Source: Croceibacterium_A sp039920345
GTDB taxonomy: Bacteria > Pseudomonadota > Alphaproteobacteria > Sphingomonadales > Sphingomonadaceae
Reading direction: 5' to 3'
Length of the DNA: 39,768 bases
Assembly (NCBI GenBank): GCA_039920345.1
Contig: JBDSDZ010000107.1
Span: 1-39,768, forward strand
Below are positions 17,339 through 26,205 of this stretch, piece by piece. The notes under the pieces were generated by a model. The model searched no databases, was not told the origin of the DNA, and saw nothing but the letters and a program-made list of their open reading frames with translations. Both the position numbers and the translations under genes were made by a program. How positions within the stretch are numbered: the first letter of the stretch is position 1; each line of letters opens with the position of its first letter.

Positions 17339-17406
17339 TTGATTTCCTCAAAGCCGGTTTTGAGTGACCACCCAGACGATTCATTCGTGCCCGGTGCGCA
17401 CCGCAG

Positions 17407-17435
17407 CCCATAAGTGAATGATATCATGGTCGCAA
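17407..17435 (-). promoter_or_regulatory. Possible weak promoter upstream of the epimerase-tviB operon
   Basis: On the minus strand TTGCGA (17430-17435) is followed after 17 bases by TATGGG (17407-17412). The match to sigma-70 consensus is only partial. The spacer contains the perfect palindrome ATGATATCAT (17418-17427). The 163-base gap before the epimerase gene is one of the larger breaks in the minus-strand arm, so a promoter here is reasonable but unproven. Confidence 0.25.
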
Positions 17436-17501
17436 CGGCCTTTTCCTGAACCGAAGCCTCTTCGATGCGAACGCCGCGCCGCAATTGCTGCCAGATCGTC
17501 C

Positions 17502-18620
17502 TCAGCTAGGCAACTTTCTGGGTGTCGCCGCTAGTACCTGCTCAAATAAGTTAAGCCAGTCTGCGGCAATTTTCGAAATATCGTACTTCGCTCGCGTACC
17601 AGCCCCTGTTTCGGCCGTCCGTTTCCAGTCGCGGCTCAGCAAATCGCGCAGACCTTCGGCAAGCTGGTCAACGTTGGCATCGGCCGGCAGGAGGATGCAG
17701 TTGTCGGCACCTGCCATAAGGTCGGCAGGTCCGCTCGAACAATCCAGCGAAAGCGAAGGCACGGCAAAAGCCAGCGCTTCCAACAAGGCATTGGGAAGAC
17801 CTTCGACCCGCGACGTCAGGGCGAAGGCCTCGGCGCTGCGATACCAATCCGACATATTGCCGACCCTGCCGACAAGTTTGACTGAATTGACAAGGCCAAG
17901 TTGCTCGACGAGCGCCTCTAATTCACCGCGGTCTTCCCCTTCACCGACCAGCACCAATTGCCAGCTGGGAAATTTCGGGGCGATGCGCGCAAATGCCGAG
18001 ATCAACAGGGCAAAGTTCTTTTGCTGGCTGAGGCGGCCCACACCGAGCAGAATTTTCCTTGACCCGTCGGCATAGAGTGCAGGTTCGACGATCGGCTCGC
18101 CCTCCGGGAGGGGCATTACCAGGGGATTGCCAATTATCGCGCCGTGAGCTCCCGGTATCGCCCGTTCAAGCCATTGGATACCTTCCTGTGTCTGCATAAC
18201 GACCCGGTCAGCATTGCGATATGTTGCCAGCCGCATCCATTCCCAGAACCGAGAAAGTTTCATGAGTGGAGGGTAAACGCGCTCAGACACAACGACCGGC
18301 GTCTTGTCGGCCGCGAGGATCGCCGCGACGTTGACGTTGGTCAGGAACGACAACACGATGTCAGGTGCGATGGTTGCGATCGCTCGACGTAGGGCGAACA
18401 GCCTTCCGAAGGATGTTTGCATAATCGGTGTGGTCGTAAGGTCGGTCAGGTAACGCAAATTAACCTGAGGCGCGAGCGGGTAGGCATTGCCGTTCCTGCC
18501 GGAAAAAGTTGGCATGAGAATAACCTCGTGGCCGATTTCCACCCACCGGTTGCACAGGAGCGCGGCAACGCGCTCGGCACCGCCACCTTCCATTGAACTT
18601 ACGAGGAACAAGATACGCAT
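17502..18620 (-). CDS. GT4-family glycosyltransferase (tandem paralogue 2)
   Basis: A 372-residue GT-B glycosyltransferase starting MRILFLVSSMEGGGAERVA. The donor domain has LGVGRLSQQKNF, the helix VLVGEGEDRGEL and the E-x7-E motif EGLPNALLE, followed by LDCSSGPADLMAG. It is clearly related to the preceding gene (18620-19726), with which it shares the GGAER start and the C/S-GPADL segment, so the pair likely arose by duplication. The ATG at 18618-18620 overlaps the upstream stop as TGATG, indicating translational coupling. It adds one residue to the lipid-linked repeat unit; donor unknown. Confidence 0.88.
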   Translation of the reverse strand: MRILFLVSSMEGGGAERVAALLCNRWVEIGHEVILMPTFSGRNGNAYPLAPQVNLRYLTDLTTTPIMQTSFGRLFALRRAIATIAPDIVLSFLTNVNVAAILAADKTPVVVSERVYPPLMKLSRFWEWMRLATYRNADRVVMQTQEGIQWLERAIPGAHGAIIGNPLVMPLPEGEPIVEPALYADGSRKILLGVGRLSQQKNFALLISAFARIAPKFPSWQLVLVGEGEDRGELEALVEQLGLVNSVKLVGRVGNMSDWYRSAEAFALTSRVEGLPNALLEALAFAVPSLSLDCSSGPADLMAGADNCILLPADANVDQLAEGLRDLLSRDWKRTAETGAGTRAKYDISKIAADWLNLFEQVLAATPRKLPS

Positions 18621-19726
18621 CAACTCGCGTTCTCTCGCGCTTCAAAAAGCTCTTCCCAACGGCGCGCTATGGCATTTTCCGAGTAGCCTGACGCGGTTAC
18701 GCGGGCCGCTTCGCCAAACACCCCACGAAGGGTCGGGCTTCTGGCAAGGCTTGTCAGTGCGGCGCGAAATCCACCGGCGTCTCCCGGTCGCACAAGGAAG
18801 CCATTTTCGCCACTGCGGATCAAGTCCGCTGGCCCCGTTTCGCAATCGGTCGAGATGACTGCCAAGCCGCTCGCCATGGCCTCAAGCAAAACGTTGGGGA
18901 AGCCTTCGAAGTCAGACGTCAGGGTGAAAATATCAGCGCGCCGGTACCAGTCCTGGATCTGCGTCGTGCGGCCGGGAAAATGCACGCGATTTGCGATGCC
19001 AGCCAATTGCGCACGTTCGGAAAGGTCGCGGAGCAATGGGCCTTCGCCGACAACAGCCAGATGCCATTCTGACAACGCCGCGGGCTCCGCGGCCAGCGCA
19101 TCGATCACCCGATCGAAGCGCTTTTGCCTCACCAACCGGCCAACTGCTAATATCAACGGCGCGTTAGACGGAAGTCCAAGCACCTCGGCCGGTTGTCCAG
19201 GTGGAAGCGATGCGACGGGATTGGCGATCACCCAAACGTTGCTGGCGCTGGTATTGGTTTCAATCCAAATGCGGCTGGTGTCGGTCTGGGCCACAACGCC
19301 ATCGAGCAGACGATAGAGATGACGTCGCATGAACTCCCAAGCCTTGCCGAGTGGCAAGCGAGGCGGGTGGATGCGTTCCGAACCGATTGTGCGCACGGGC
19401 AGGCCCCTGGCGGCCAAGGCAAGTTCTATGCTCCAAAATGCCATCATCGCGATCGCGACGTCGGGCTTTTCGGCGCGCAACAGCCGGCGTAACGCGGTCA
19501 CTCGGCGGGCTATCCCGGCAACCGCACCGACCGCAGACTTGGTCGAGCCCGACAAATCGAAGCGATGCCGGACCACTCGATTGTCGAGGGTATAAAAATC
19601 TTCACCCTTTCCCATCGTCGCAACGGCAACTTCGTGCCCGTGAGACGCCCAGTGGTTGGCGAGCGACGTCGTGACTCGTTCCGCACCGCCTGAAGTCAAA
19701 GTGTGAAGGACGAAAAGGATTTTCAT
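18620..19726 (-). CDS. GT4-family glycosyltransferase (tandem paralogue 1)
   Basis: A 368-residue GT-B glycosyltransferase starting MKILFVLHTLTSGGAERVT. The second half has LAVGRLVRQKRFDR, VVGEGPLLRDLSERA and the E-x7-E motif EGFPNVLLE followed by TDCETGPADLIRSGENG. It follows the flippase gene by six bases and overlaps the next GT4 gene, so flippase and both transferases are probably one transcriptional unit. It should act in the cytoplasm on an undecaprenyl-linked glycan. The family assignment is firm; donor and acceptor are unknown. Confidence 0.88.
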   Translation of the reverse strand: MKILFVLHTLTSGGAERVTTSLANHWASHGHEVAVATMGKGEDFYTLDNRVVRHRFDLSGSTKSAVGAVAGIARRVTALRRLLRAEKPDVAIAMMAFWSIELALAARGLPVRTIGSERIHPPRLPLGKAWEFMRRHLYRLLDGVVAQTDTSRIWIETNTSASNVWVIANPVASLPPGQPAEVLGLPSNAPLILAVGRLVRQKRFDRVIDALAAEPAALSEWHLAVVGEGPLLRDLSERAQLAGIANRVHFPGRTTQIQDWYRRADIFTLTSDFEGFPNVLLEAMASGLAVISTDCETGPADLIRSGENGFLVRPGDAGGFRAALTSLARSPTLRGVFGEAARVTASGYSENAIARRWEELFEARENAS

Positions 19727-19732
19727 CCGAAT

Positions 19733-21055
19733 TCAGAACCCCATTCGGCGGCGAATGTGGACGCGCAAAACTAGGTGATACCCGGCAAACCCGAACGCCG
19801 TACCAAAAGCAACGCCGATGGCCCCTACGAGATTGACGAGCGACAGGGAAATCAGAATTGCCAGTGCTGACATGATGACGAACGCACGCGATGCCCAGCG
19901 TTCCTCCCCCGTCATGGCCAACAAGCTTCCCGCCGGGCCGCACATAACATTGATCAGGTATCCCGCCGAAAGCACTATCATAAGTGGCTGAGCACCTTCG
20001 AATTCGCTCCCGAACGTAATGTCTATCACCCAACGTCCGGCGAATATGAAAAGTAGCAAAACAGGCGTTGCCGATGCTACCGCGAGCACCGTGTTCCAGT
20101 GATAGAGCCGTCTTAATGAATGCATATCGCCCTGCTGAAATAGGCGCGCGAAATAGGGCGAGCTGATGCTTTGCAGGATCTGCACCCCAAACCAGGTCAG
20201 GGTGGCGGCCTGAGATGCGACGCGGTAATGTGCCGTGTCGCTGTTGGTCATCATCAAGCTCACGATAAGTGTATCAAGTTGCTGGGTGATCGTGCCTGCA
20301 GCTCCCATGATCAGGAAGGGCAGCGCGCGGACCTGGAATCGACTGGCGGGAACGAGCTGCGCGAAGTTTGCGCGTGAAGGTGCGAGAGCCGAATAGACGA
20401 TCAACCCGATCATCAGCAGTGCGAGAGCGCCCGATCCGATCTGGGCGCCCAAGGCATAGGCAGGACGAATTCCTGGTCCGACTGCCAAGTAAATCGTTGC
20501 AAAACTGGCAAACGCAATAGCCGGCAACAGGAACTGCTCGGTCACTTGTGCCAAGGCAACGTATCGAAGCCCATAAAGTGTGGCGCTGCCCAGACGGTAT
20601 AACGTGTTGATCGGCAAAAGGCCCAGCATCAACGTGAACGCCCACTTCTCGGGTGTACTTGCGATCAGAGGGGTCATCCAGATGACCGCGCATCCTAGCG
20701 CCGCAACAATCACCGATACGCTCAGGGTGAATCGTACAGCGCTCAGGCACATTCCCAGGATTTCGCCCCAGGCCGCGCGGGCATGCGCACTTGAGACTTC
20801 GCGGACCAGCAGAACGTACATGCCAAATTCCGCAAGCACCGCAAGAATCATCATTGCCGCGATCGCGGTGGCGTAAATTCCGTAGCCGTCGCTACCCAAA
20901 AGGCGCGCGAGCACAATGGCGCTGGCAATGGTTAGAGCCCGGTTGCCCACCGCCGCAATAATTCCTGTCAATCCACCGCGCGTGATGTTGCGAACACCAT
21001 CCTTGCGCCACAATTCGCGCCCTTGGGACAGAGCGCTCTGTATTCGCGAATTCAT
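19733..21055 (-). CDS. Wzx-type oligosaccharide flippase
   Basis: A 440-residue polytopic membrane protein of the polysaccharide transporter (MOP/PST) superfamily. The start is characteristic: LTGIIAAVGNRALTIASA, then ARLLGSDGYGIYATA and FGMYVLLVREVS. Roughly twelve to fourteen hydrophobic segments follow. It would flip the finished undecaprenyl-PP repeat unit to the periplasm for polymerisation by a Wzy protein. GTG stands directly before the chosen ATG; the ATG has AAGGA seven bases upstream, a better spacing. It is the only flippase seen in the window and lies just upstream of the two GT4 paralogues. Confidence 0.88.
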   Translation of the reverse strand: MNSRIQSALSQGRELWRKDGVRNITRGGLTGIIAAVGNRALTIASAIVLARLLGSDGYGIYATAIAAMMILAVLAEFGMYVLLVREVSSAHARAAWGEILGMCLSAVRFTLSVSVIVAALGCAVIWMTPLIASTPEKWAFTLMLGLLPINTLYRLGSATLYGLRYVALAQVTEQFLLPAIAFASFATIYLAVGPGIRPAYALGAQIGSGALALLMIGLIVYSALAPSRANFAQLVPASRFQVRALPFLIMGAAGTITQQLDTLIVSLMMTNSDTAHYRVASQAATLTWFGVQILQSISSPYFARLFQQGDMHSLRRLYHWNTVLAVASATPVLLLFIFAGRWVIDITFGSEFEGAQPLMIVLSAGYLINVMCGPAGSLLAMTGEERWASRAFVIMSALAILISLSLVNLVGAIGVAFGTAFGFAGYHLVLRVHIRRRMGF

Positions 21056-21134
21056 CACTCAGTCCTTGCGGACGCCCGACTGATCCAGTCGATCTGGCCA
21101 AGCAAATACGGTGGTTGGTTGATCCGTCATCAAA

Positions 21135-22103
21135 TCAGCCTGGTTTCTTGGCAATCAAGGCGATGCCATCAATTGCAAGGTCTGCAAGCGTCATGCTGCG
21201 AAAGGGCTCCGCCAATTGGGAGCGTATTTCACTGACGCGCTTCTCGGCCGTCTGACGCAATTTCGGAGATATCGCTTCATACGGCAATTCCCCAACTGGC
21301 CCCACTCCCACGAGCGTCGTTACAAGGATCTCGTAATTGACGCCGAGAGAGTCGCAAGCGGCGCGATACTGGCCTGTTAGCACGCGGTTTGGCCGCCCTC
21401 TCGCCCGCGACATATAGGGGTAGAGCCAACCGGGAATCTTCAGGAAGGTCAGCTCGTGAAATCCGCCAGCAGTGTAGGTCCCATGATCACGGAAATCGAT
21501 GTAGTGAACTTGCTTGCCTCCCGGCTTCAGGGCCCGGGTAATTCCGTTGAGCGCCGCGATAGGGTCCGAAAGATGTTCGAACACTGCGCAGGAGCAAACC
21601 GCATCAAAACCAGTATGATCTTCAAAATACCGCTCCGCTGCTGCTGCCTCGCCGGTTTCAAAGCGAATGTGGTCACTCAGATCAGTCGGATCGGGGAATA
21701 GCTGCTGCAACTTTGGCGAGCCGCATATAACCGCCGCGTAAGTCCTATCGAGCAGGGCCTGTTCGTGTGGGTAAGTGAAGCGATCAAGCAACTCGACGCT
21801 TTCTGCGCCTTGATCCATCATGAGTAAGGCCGTTGCCGCGCTTCCGCCTGGACCAATTTCGGCCACGCGGCCGGTAGTCACTCCATGATTGGCATAATTG
21901 CGAACAACACCAGCAGCATAGGCGATGTCATCATCGATCGATTGGCCACTCAAGTGTTCCTGACGCGACCCCATCAGTTCGCGCACACCGTGCTCAGCCA
22001 GAAAATTATCGAGCAGAAGCCACGCGCTGGTTAGCATCCTCGAACGTTGGACCAAGGGTCCCAGGCGTTGCTTCAGCCCTTGCACTTTGCCCCACTTGTT
22101 CAC
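21135..22103 (-). CDS. SAM-dependent methyltransferase (class I)
   Basis: A 322-residue protein with a class I methyltransferase core: glycine motif VAEIGPGGSAATALLM, an acidic strand end at VELLDRF, the segment FDAVCSCAVFEHLSDP and LKPGGKQVHYIDF. The N-terminal 80 residues are helical and the last 60 residues form an extension with many charged residues. It may methylate a sugar of the repeat unit or a terminal residue that stops chain growth; this is inferred only from its position upstream of the flippase. The start is GTG with no strong ribosome site. Its promoter would lie in the 200-base divergent gap to the plus-strand methyltransferase. Confidence 0.8.
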   Translation of the reverse strand: MNKWGKVQGLKQRLGPLVQRSRMLTSAWLLLDNFLAEHGVRELMGSRQEHLSGQSIDDDIAYAAGVVRNYANHGVTTGRVAEIGPGGSAATALLMMDQGAESVELLDRFTYPHEQALLDRTYAAVICGSPKLQQLFPDPTDLSDHIRFETGEAAAAERYFEDHTGFDAVCSCAVFEHLSDPIAALNGITRALKPGGKQVHYIDFRDHGTYTAGGFHELTFLKIPGWLYPYMSRARGRPNRVLTGQYRAACDSLGVNYEILVTTLVGVGPVGELPYEAISPKLRQTAEKRVSEIRSQLAEPFRSMTLADLAIDGIALIAKKPG

Positions 22104-22305
22104 GGATTGCCAATGCCCCGGCCGTTACGAGCGCGGGTGATGTTCGTCAATAAAACCGGGCACCTCGCCGCCCGCCATCGAACGGTGGCAAATTTGGTGT
22201 CCTGAAATGCCACTTTACGGAATGAAATTTAGACATGGCTTGCCGGAAGTGCGACAGACGAACCCGTGCGGGCGACGAATCGTGTTAGCTCGAATGGAAA
22301 CCGTG

Positions 22306-23118
22306 ATGGGCAACGTCAACCTTATCGAAGTGGACAGCCACTTTGAATTTGGCAAAAATTGGCATGATTTCTCCCGTTTGATCGACGAGGGGGCCATATG
22401 CGAGGCAGAACAAGGCATTCTGCGGCTCATTCCGCAGAGTGCTTTGCGCGGCGCAACTTTTTTAGACATCGGATCGGGTTCAGGCCTTCATTCGCTGGCC
22501 GCTCACCGATTGGGCGCGCAACATATTACGGCCATCGATCTCGACGCGGACTCTGTTGCGACAACGCGCAGCGTGCTCGCCGCCAATGGAGTGCTGGCCC
22601 GGGTCGAACAGGTTAGCGTATTCGACATGGAGGCCTTAGGCCAATTCGACGTGGTGTATTCCTGGGGGGTGCTGCATCACACCGGTGCAATATGGGACGC
22701 AGTGAAGTGCGCCGCCGCGAAGGTCAATCCTGGTGGAATTCTAGCCATTGCGCTCTATCAAAAAACGCCGTTGTGCGGTGCCTGGGCCAAAGAGAAACAG
22801 TATTACACCGCTGCCCCTAAAATGTTGCGCAAACTCGCGCGCGGGGCATATGTAATGGCGTTTATGCTCAACAACGTTCTACGACGAAAGAATCCAATAC
22901 ACTATGTTCGCACTTATAAGAGTGCGCGGGGTATGAATTTCTTCCATGACGTGCACGACTGGATGGGAGGCTACCCGTACGAAAGTTCAACTCTGGACGA
23001 GACTCGCCAGTTCGTGGAGTCACTTGGCTTCAAGTTGACTTTCCAGCGAGACGTACATCCGGGGCTTGGCATTTTTGGAACGGGATGCGCGGAATACGTC
23101 TTCCGCAGAGATCTTTGA
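22306..23118 (+). CDS. SAM-dependent methyltransferase (class I)
   Basis: About 270 residues with a clear class I core: FLDIGSGSGLHSLAA, AIDLDADSVATTR and the motif VVYSWGVLHHTG followed by NPGGILAIALYQK. The segment SRLIDEGAICEAEQ before the core is typical of methyltransferases in polysaccharide loci. The start is uncertain. The frame opens at ATG 22207, but homologous-looking sequence begins near HFEFGKNW; ATG 22306 has GGAA seven bases upstream, and ATG 22294 is also possible. It is transcribed divergently from the methyltransferase at 21135-22103 and ends eight bases from the convergent one at 23127. The substrate is unknown. Confidence 0.8.
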   Translation: MGNVNLIEVDSHFEFGKNWHDFSRLIDEGAICEAEQGILRLIPQSALRGATFLDIGSGSGLHSLAAHRLGAQHITAIDLDADSVATTRSVLAANGVLARVEQVSVFDMEALGQFDVVYSWGVLHHTGAIWDAVKCAAAKVNPGGILAIALYQKTPLCGAWAKEKQYYTAAPKMLRKLARGAYVMAFMLNNVLRRKNPIHYVRTYKSARGMNFFHDVHDWMGGYPYESSTLDETRQFVESLGFKLTFQRDVHPGLGIFGTGCAEYVFRRDL

Positions 23119-23126
23119 GACAAGCG

Positions 23127-23885
23127 TCAAGAATCGACGGTGGATTGCCGTTGTCGACTGAGAACGAAGAGCGAGCAAGCTGACCCAACCACTTTTGCCA
23201 GCCGTTCTCGTTGCGCAATGCCAAGACGCGATCCCAGCACGGAATTACCTTCGTAAAACAATTCCATCGGCCGCATCGCATCGACTTTCCAACCCGTCTC
23301 GCGAAACACTTTTGCCCATTCGCTGGGTTTGAAATGATTGTATTCTGTGAGGCGAGTCCCGAACTCGCCGTGGCGGGGTCCGATGAGCAAATCGATCAGT
23401 TGACCGCCGGTCTTCGGTAATTTCCATTTGCGATCGCGTAGTGTGACTGCTGCGCCGATCACAAGAGATTTTGGAAAAAGGACAAGGCTTGCGACTGTCG
23501 TCCAAAACTTCCAGGTGTGTGTGGGTAAGACGTGGACGCACTGGCCATCCAGCGCCAAGACACGGGCAATTTCTGCCTGGAATTCGCGCCGATGAGCGAT
23601 GTGCTCTAGGACATTTGAACTGAACACGACGTCGAAGCTGTCATCCGCAAACGGGATGTGGTGGCCATCGTACGTTACAACGCGATCATCGGCGGCTTCG
23701 GCATAAGTGCCATCAGCTAGGTCAAGACCAACGAGCTGGCCGGCAATGTCACTCAACCGATCCAGTTGTATACCTGTGCCGCTACCAATTTCGAGCACGC
23801 GTTTGCCCGCGAACACCGGACGGAACCAGGTCAGGACCTGGTCAATCTCGGCCGAACGCAGGTCATTTAGATAATTCAGATCCAT
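23127..23885 (-). CDS. SAM-dependent methyltransferase (class I, Methyltransf_11 type)
   Basis: A 252-residue protein with a textbook SAM-binding core: VLEIGSGTGIQLDRL (motif I), LVGLDLADGTY, then FADDSFDVVFSSNVLEHI (motif II region) and LDGQCVHVLPTHTWKFW. The C-terminal third has a hydrophobic stretch (TTVASLVLFPKSLVIGA) that may contact the membrane or a lipid-linked substrate. It is one of three unrelated-looking methyltransferases within 2.8 kb. Its ATG is clear. It is probably transcribed from the same direction as the acyltransferase gene upstream, 154 bases away. Substrate unknown. Confidence 0.82.
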   Translation of the reverse strand: MDLNYLNDLRSAEIDQVLTWFRPVFAGKRVLEIGSGTGIQLDRLSDIAGQLVGLDLADGTYAEAADDRVVTYDGHHIPFADDSFDVVFSSNVLEHIAHRREFQAEIARVLALDGQCVHVLPTHTWKFWTTVASLVLFPKSLVIGAAVTLRDRKWKLPKTGGQLIDLLIGPRHGEFGTRLTEYNHFKPSEWAKVFRETGWKVDAMRPMELFYEGNSVLGSRLGIAQRERLAKVVGSACSLFVLSRQRQSTVDS

Positions 23886-24039
23886 AAATGTCCTTGGTCG
23901 ACGCTCGATGTCACGGGCTAACGTCCGTGCCCCTTGCGGCGCGTCACTGCAATTTCAACACACCTCCAATACACGTTTTCTGCCTCGCGCCGAGCGAGTT
24001 AACCCTTATCGAATTTGCGAATTTGGTGCGCCCATCGCT

Positions 24040-26022
24040 TTACGGGCGCTCCGAGTTGCCCGGCGGGCTTTGCGGCCTTTTGCCGGCGTGCTGCTTGCCG
24101 AGCCAGTCGATAAGATGATCGACGACAATTCTTGCGCCAGCAGAATTCAAGTGACCCGCGTCACGATATAGCAGTGTGTCGCCGCGGACATAAGCGCATG
24201 ACTCGGCGTTGCAGAACAACGGCGCGGGATCAAATATCAGCAGCCCTGGCGAATTAATCCGCGCTAGGCCTTCCCAGAACCTTGCCGAATCTGCGGCAAA
24301 TTTCGCTCGATTTTGGGGTTCTGGAGACTGGATGCCGTGAAGTTTGGTCATAGCAAGGCGAAACGGAGCATCCTGTGGCGCTCCGGGGGTTGGACCGACA
24401 ACTACGATGCGCCCGATCAGTGGCCGCAGTCGGGCTATGGTCCGGCGCAATGCGACAGGAAAGACTGCGATATTCCCGGTATTGGTTCCGTCGGCCAATT
24501 CATAGAAGGCATTGGCCCGACTGTATTCAGTCCACGACGCGACCAGAAAGACCGTCGCGGGACGATTACGAACTATCCAGTCGATCGTCGCTTCGTTAAA
24601 TTCCTCACAGCCGCTTCCGTAATTGATGCTTACCCCGAGAAGTGGCGGGCAGGCTGACTTGACCGACAATTCCAGGCCGTCCGTGGCAAATTGGCCCGGC
24701 GAGGCGTTAAAGCCTTCGGCCAATGCCAGGGCGTGACTGTCACCCCACAAAAGCGCCGTTGGAGCCGAGCCGTTGCCGCCTATTGTGCAACCCATGCGCT
24801 CGCTCGACGGCGGCGTTCCATCACACTGAAGAAAAGGGATCACAGGATGTCGCGCATCATCGAGCGCTAAGACGTTGGGCGGAATGTTCCGTCGGAGAGG
24901 TGTGCCACCACGGACGGCCCATCCCGCGAGCCCGATAATAGCGACTATTGTTATCGCATACGAAAATACGCGATTTCGCGACCCGGAGAGATCGCGGCGT
25001 TTGCGGAATGGCGTTTCCACCCAAAGATAGCTTGCCCAGGCGAGAATCAGGCTGGCGGCAAGCAGCAGGCCTTTATCGATATTTCCAAGCGGCTCCATTC
25101 CGCGGGCATAAAGGGTAAAAACGAGCAGGGGCCAGTGCCACAAATAAAGCGAATAGGAGATCAAGCCGATCATTTGCAACGCCCGCGACGACAACAGCCG
25201 ATGAACAAGGGTATCGCCTTCGTCGCCGCCGCTCCAAAGCAACATTGCCGTAGCCAAGACAGGGAAGGCCGCGAGCCAGCCAGGAAAGGAAACGCCGTCG
25301 GGGGTCATGGCAAATGAACCTACCAATACGACGAGCGCAAGCAGGGCAATTGAGCCACGTACTGACGCTGAACGGATGGGCGGAATGGCTCCCACCGCCA
25401 GAAGGCTGCCCACCATGAGTTCCCAAGCCCTGAACGGGGCAAGGTAGAACGTCCCGCTTGGTTGCCAAGCCTGAAGGGCAACACAGGCCAAAAACGAGGT
25501 CACGGCAACAAACCAAACGAAAGGAATGAGGAATCGGCGTGGGAGGCGCGCAAGAACCAGCAGCGCGATCGGGAAGAAGATGTAGAACTGTTCTTCGACG
25601 GCGAGTGACCAGGTATGTAGGAGCGGGTTGTAGTCCGACGACGGATCAAAATAGCCGCTCCGACGCCAGAACAGAATGTTAGAGGCGAAGAGCAAAGTTG
25701 CGACAATTGTGTCCGAGAGATCCCTTAGATCGCTGGGCAACAGCAGAGTCGCGCCGACCACGATAGTCGCCGCCAACACTGCGAAAAGTGCTGGGAAGAT
25801 GCGCCTGATTCGCCGCTCGTAAAAAGCGCCGAAGGAGAACGAGCCGCGTTCAATATCGCGATGGATGATCGTTGTTATCAAAAATCCGGAAATGACGAAA
25901 AAAACATCAACACCGACAAACCCGCCGGAAACCGGGCCGATGCCGTAATGGTAGAAAACCACCGCAAGCACGGCCAAGGCTCGCAGTCCGTCTATGTACG
26001 GTCTGTATCTGAGTGCAGCCAT
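24040..26022 (-). CDS. Acyltransferase-3 / SGNH hydrolase two-domain membrane O-acyltransferase (OafA-like)
   Basis: About 660 residues. The N-terminal half is an acyltransferase_3 membrane domain starting YRPYIDGLRALAVLAV with FYHYG, and about ten membrane segments. The C-terminal half is a periplasmic SGNH-like domain with GDSH (residues 427-430) and the D-x-x-H pair DAGH (D621, H624). This architecture is that of OafA and related O-acetyltransferases, which take acetyl groups across the inner membrane and put them on surface glycans. ATG 26022 is chosen because the conserved domain begins there; 27 more codons are open upstream. The stop codon lies inside a GCGCCC/GGGCGC hairpin (24028-24049), too weak to call a terminator. 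Confidence 0.9.
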   Translation of the reverse strand: MAALRYRPYIDGLRALAVLAVVFYHYGIGPVSGGFVGVDVFFVISGFLITTIIHRDIERGSFSFGAFYERRIRRIFPALFAVLAATIVVGATLLLPSDLRDLSDTIVATLLFASNILFWRRSGYFDPSSDYNPLLHTWSLAVEEQFYIFFPIALLVLARLPRRFLIPFVWFVAVTSFLACVALQAWQPSGTFYLAPFRAWELMVGSLLAVGAIPPIRSASVRGSIALLALVVLVGSFAMTPDGVSFPGWLAAFPVLATAMLLWSGGDEGDTLVHRLLSSRALQMIGLISYSLYLWHWPLLVFTLYARGMEPLGNIDKGLLLAASLILAWASYLWVETPFRKRRDLSGSRNRVFSYAITIVAIIGLAGWAVRGGTPLRRNIPPNVLALDDARHPVIPFLQCDGTPPSSERMGCTIGGNGSAPTALLWGDSHALALAEGFNASPGQFATDGLELSVKSACPPLLGVSINYGSGCEEFNEATIDWIVRNRPATVFLVASWTEYSRANAFYELADGTNTGNIAVFPVALRRTIARLRPLIGRIVVVGPTPGAPQDAPFRLAMTKLHGIQSPEPQNRAKFAADSARFWEGLARINSPGLLIFDPAPLFCNAESCAYVRGDTLLYRDAGHLNSAGARIVVDHLIDWLGKQHAGKRPQSPPGNSERP

Positions 26023-26172
26023 GTGAGATTCGTCTTGCAGTGGAAGAACCCGCGATTTCGCACCTAGCGAACCGCGCCTCGGAGCCGCGGGCCTTAAGCG
26101 CACGCTTGGGTCAATGCAATCAATACAGCCAGTTGTAGGGGAGCCAAACTAAGCCGAGCGCGTTGGTCAGCG

Positions 26173-26187
26173 TTCCGTAATACGGAA
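26173..26187. promoter_or_regulatory. Perfect palindrome upstream of the Tat beta-helix gene (candidate operator)
   Basis: TTCCGTA and TACGGAA form a perfect 7-bp inverted repeat around one central A. It ends 18 bases before the ATG of the beta-helix gene and lies within the divergent gap shared with the acyltransferase. The position suits a repressor site or a short 5' hairpin in the leader. No regulator gene was seen next to it. Confidence 0.4.
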
Positions 26188-26205
26188 TATTTTACGAGGA
26201 CGAAT

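Noticed and set aside
22145..22150. TTGACG on the minus strand as a -35 box for the methyltransferase at 21135-22103
   Set aside because: No acceptable -10 box lies 16-18 bases downstream (TAACGG only).
24028..24049. GCGCCC/GGGCGC hairpin at the end of the acyltransferase gene as a terminator
   Set aside because: The loop is ten bases, the stem six, and no U-run follows on the minus strand; it overlaps the stop codon.
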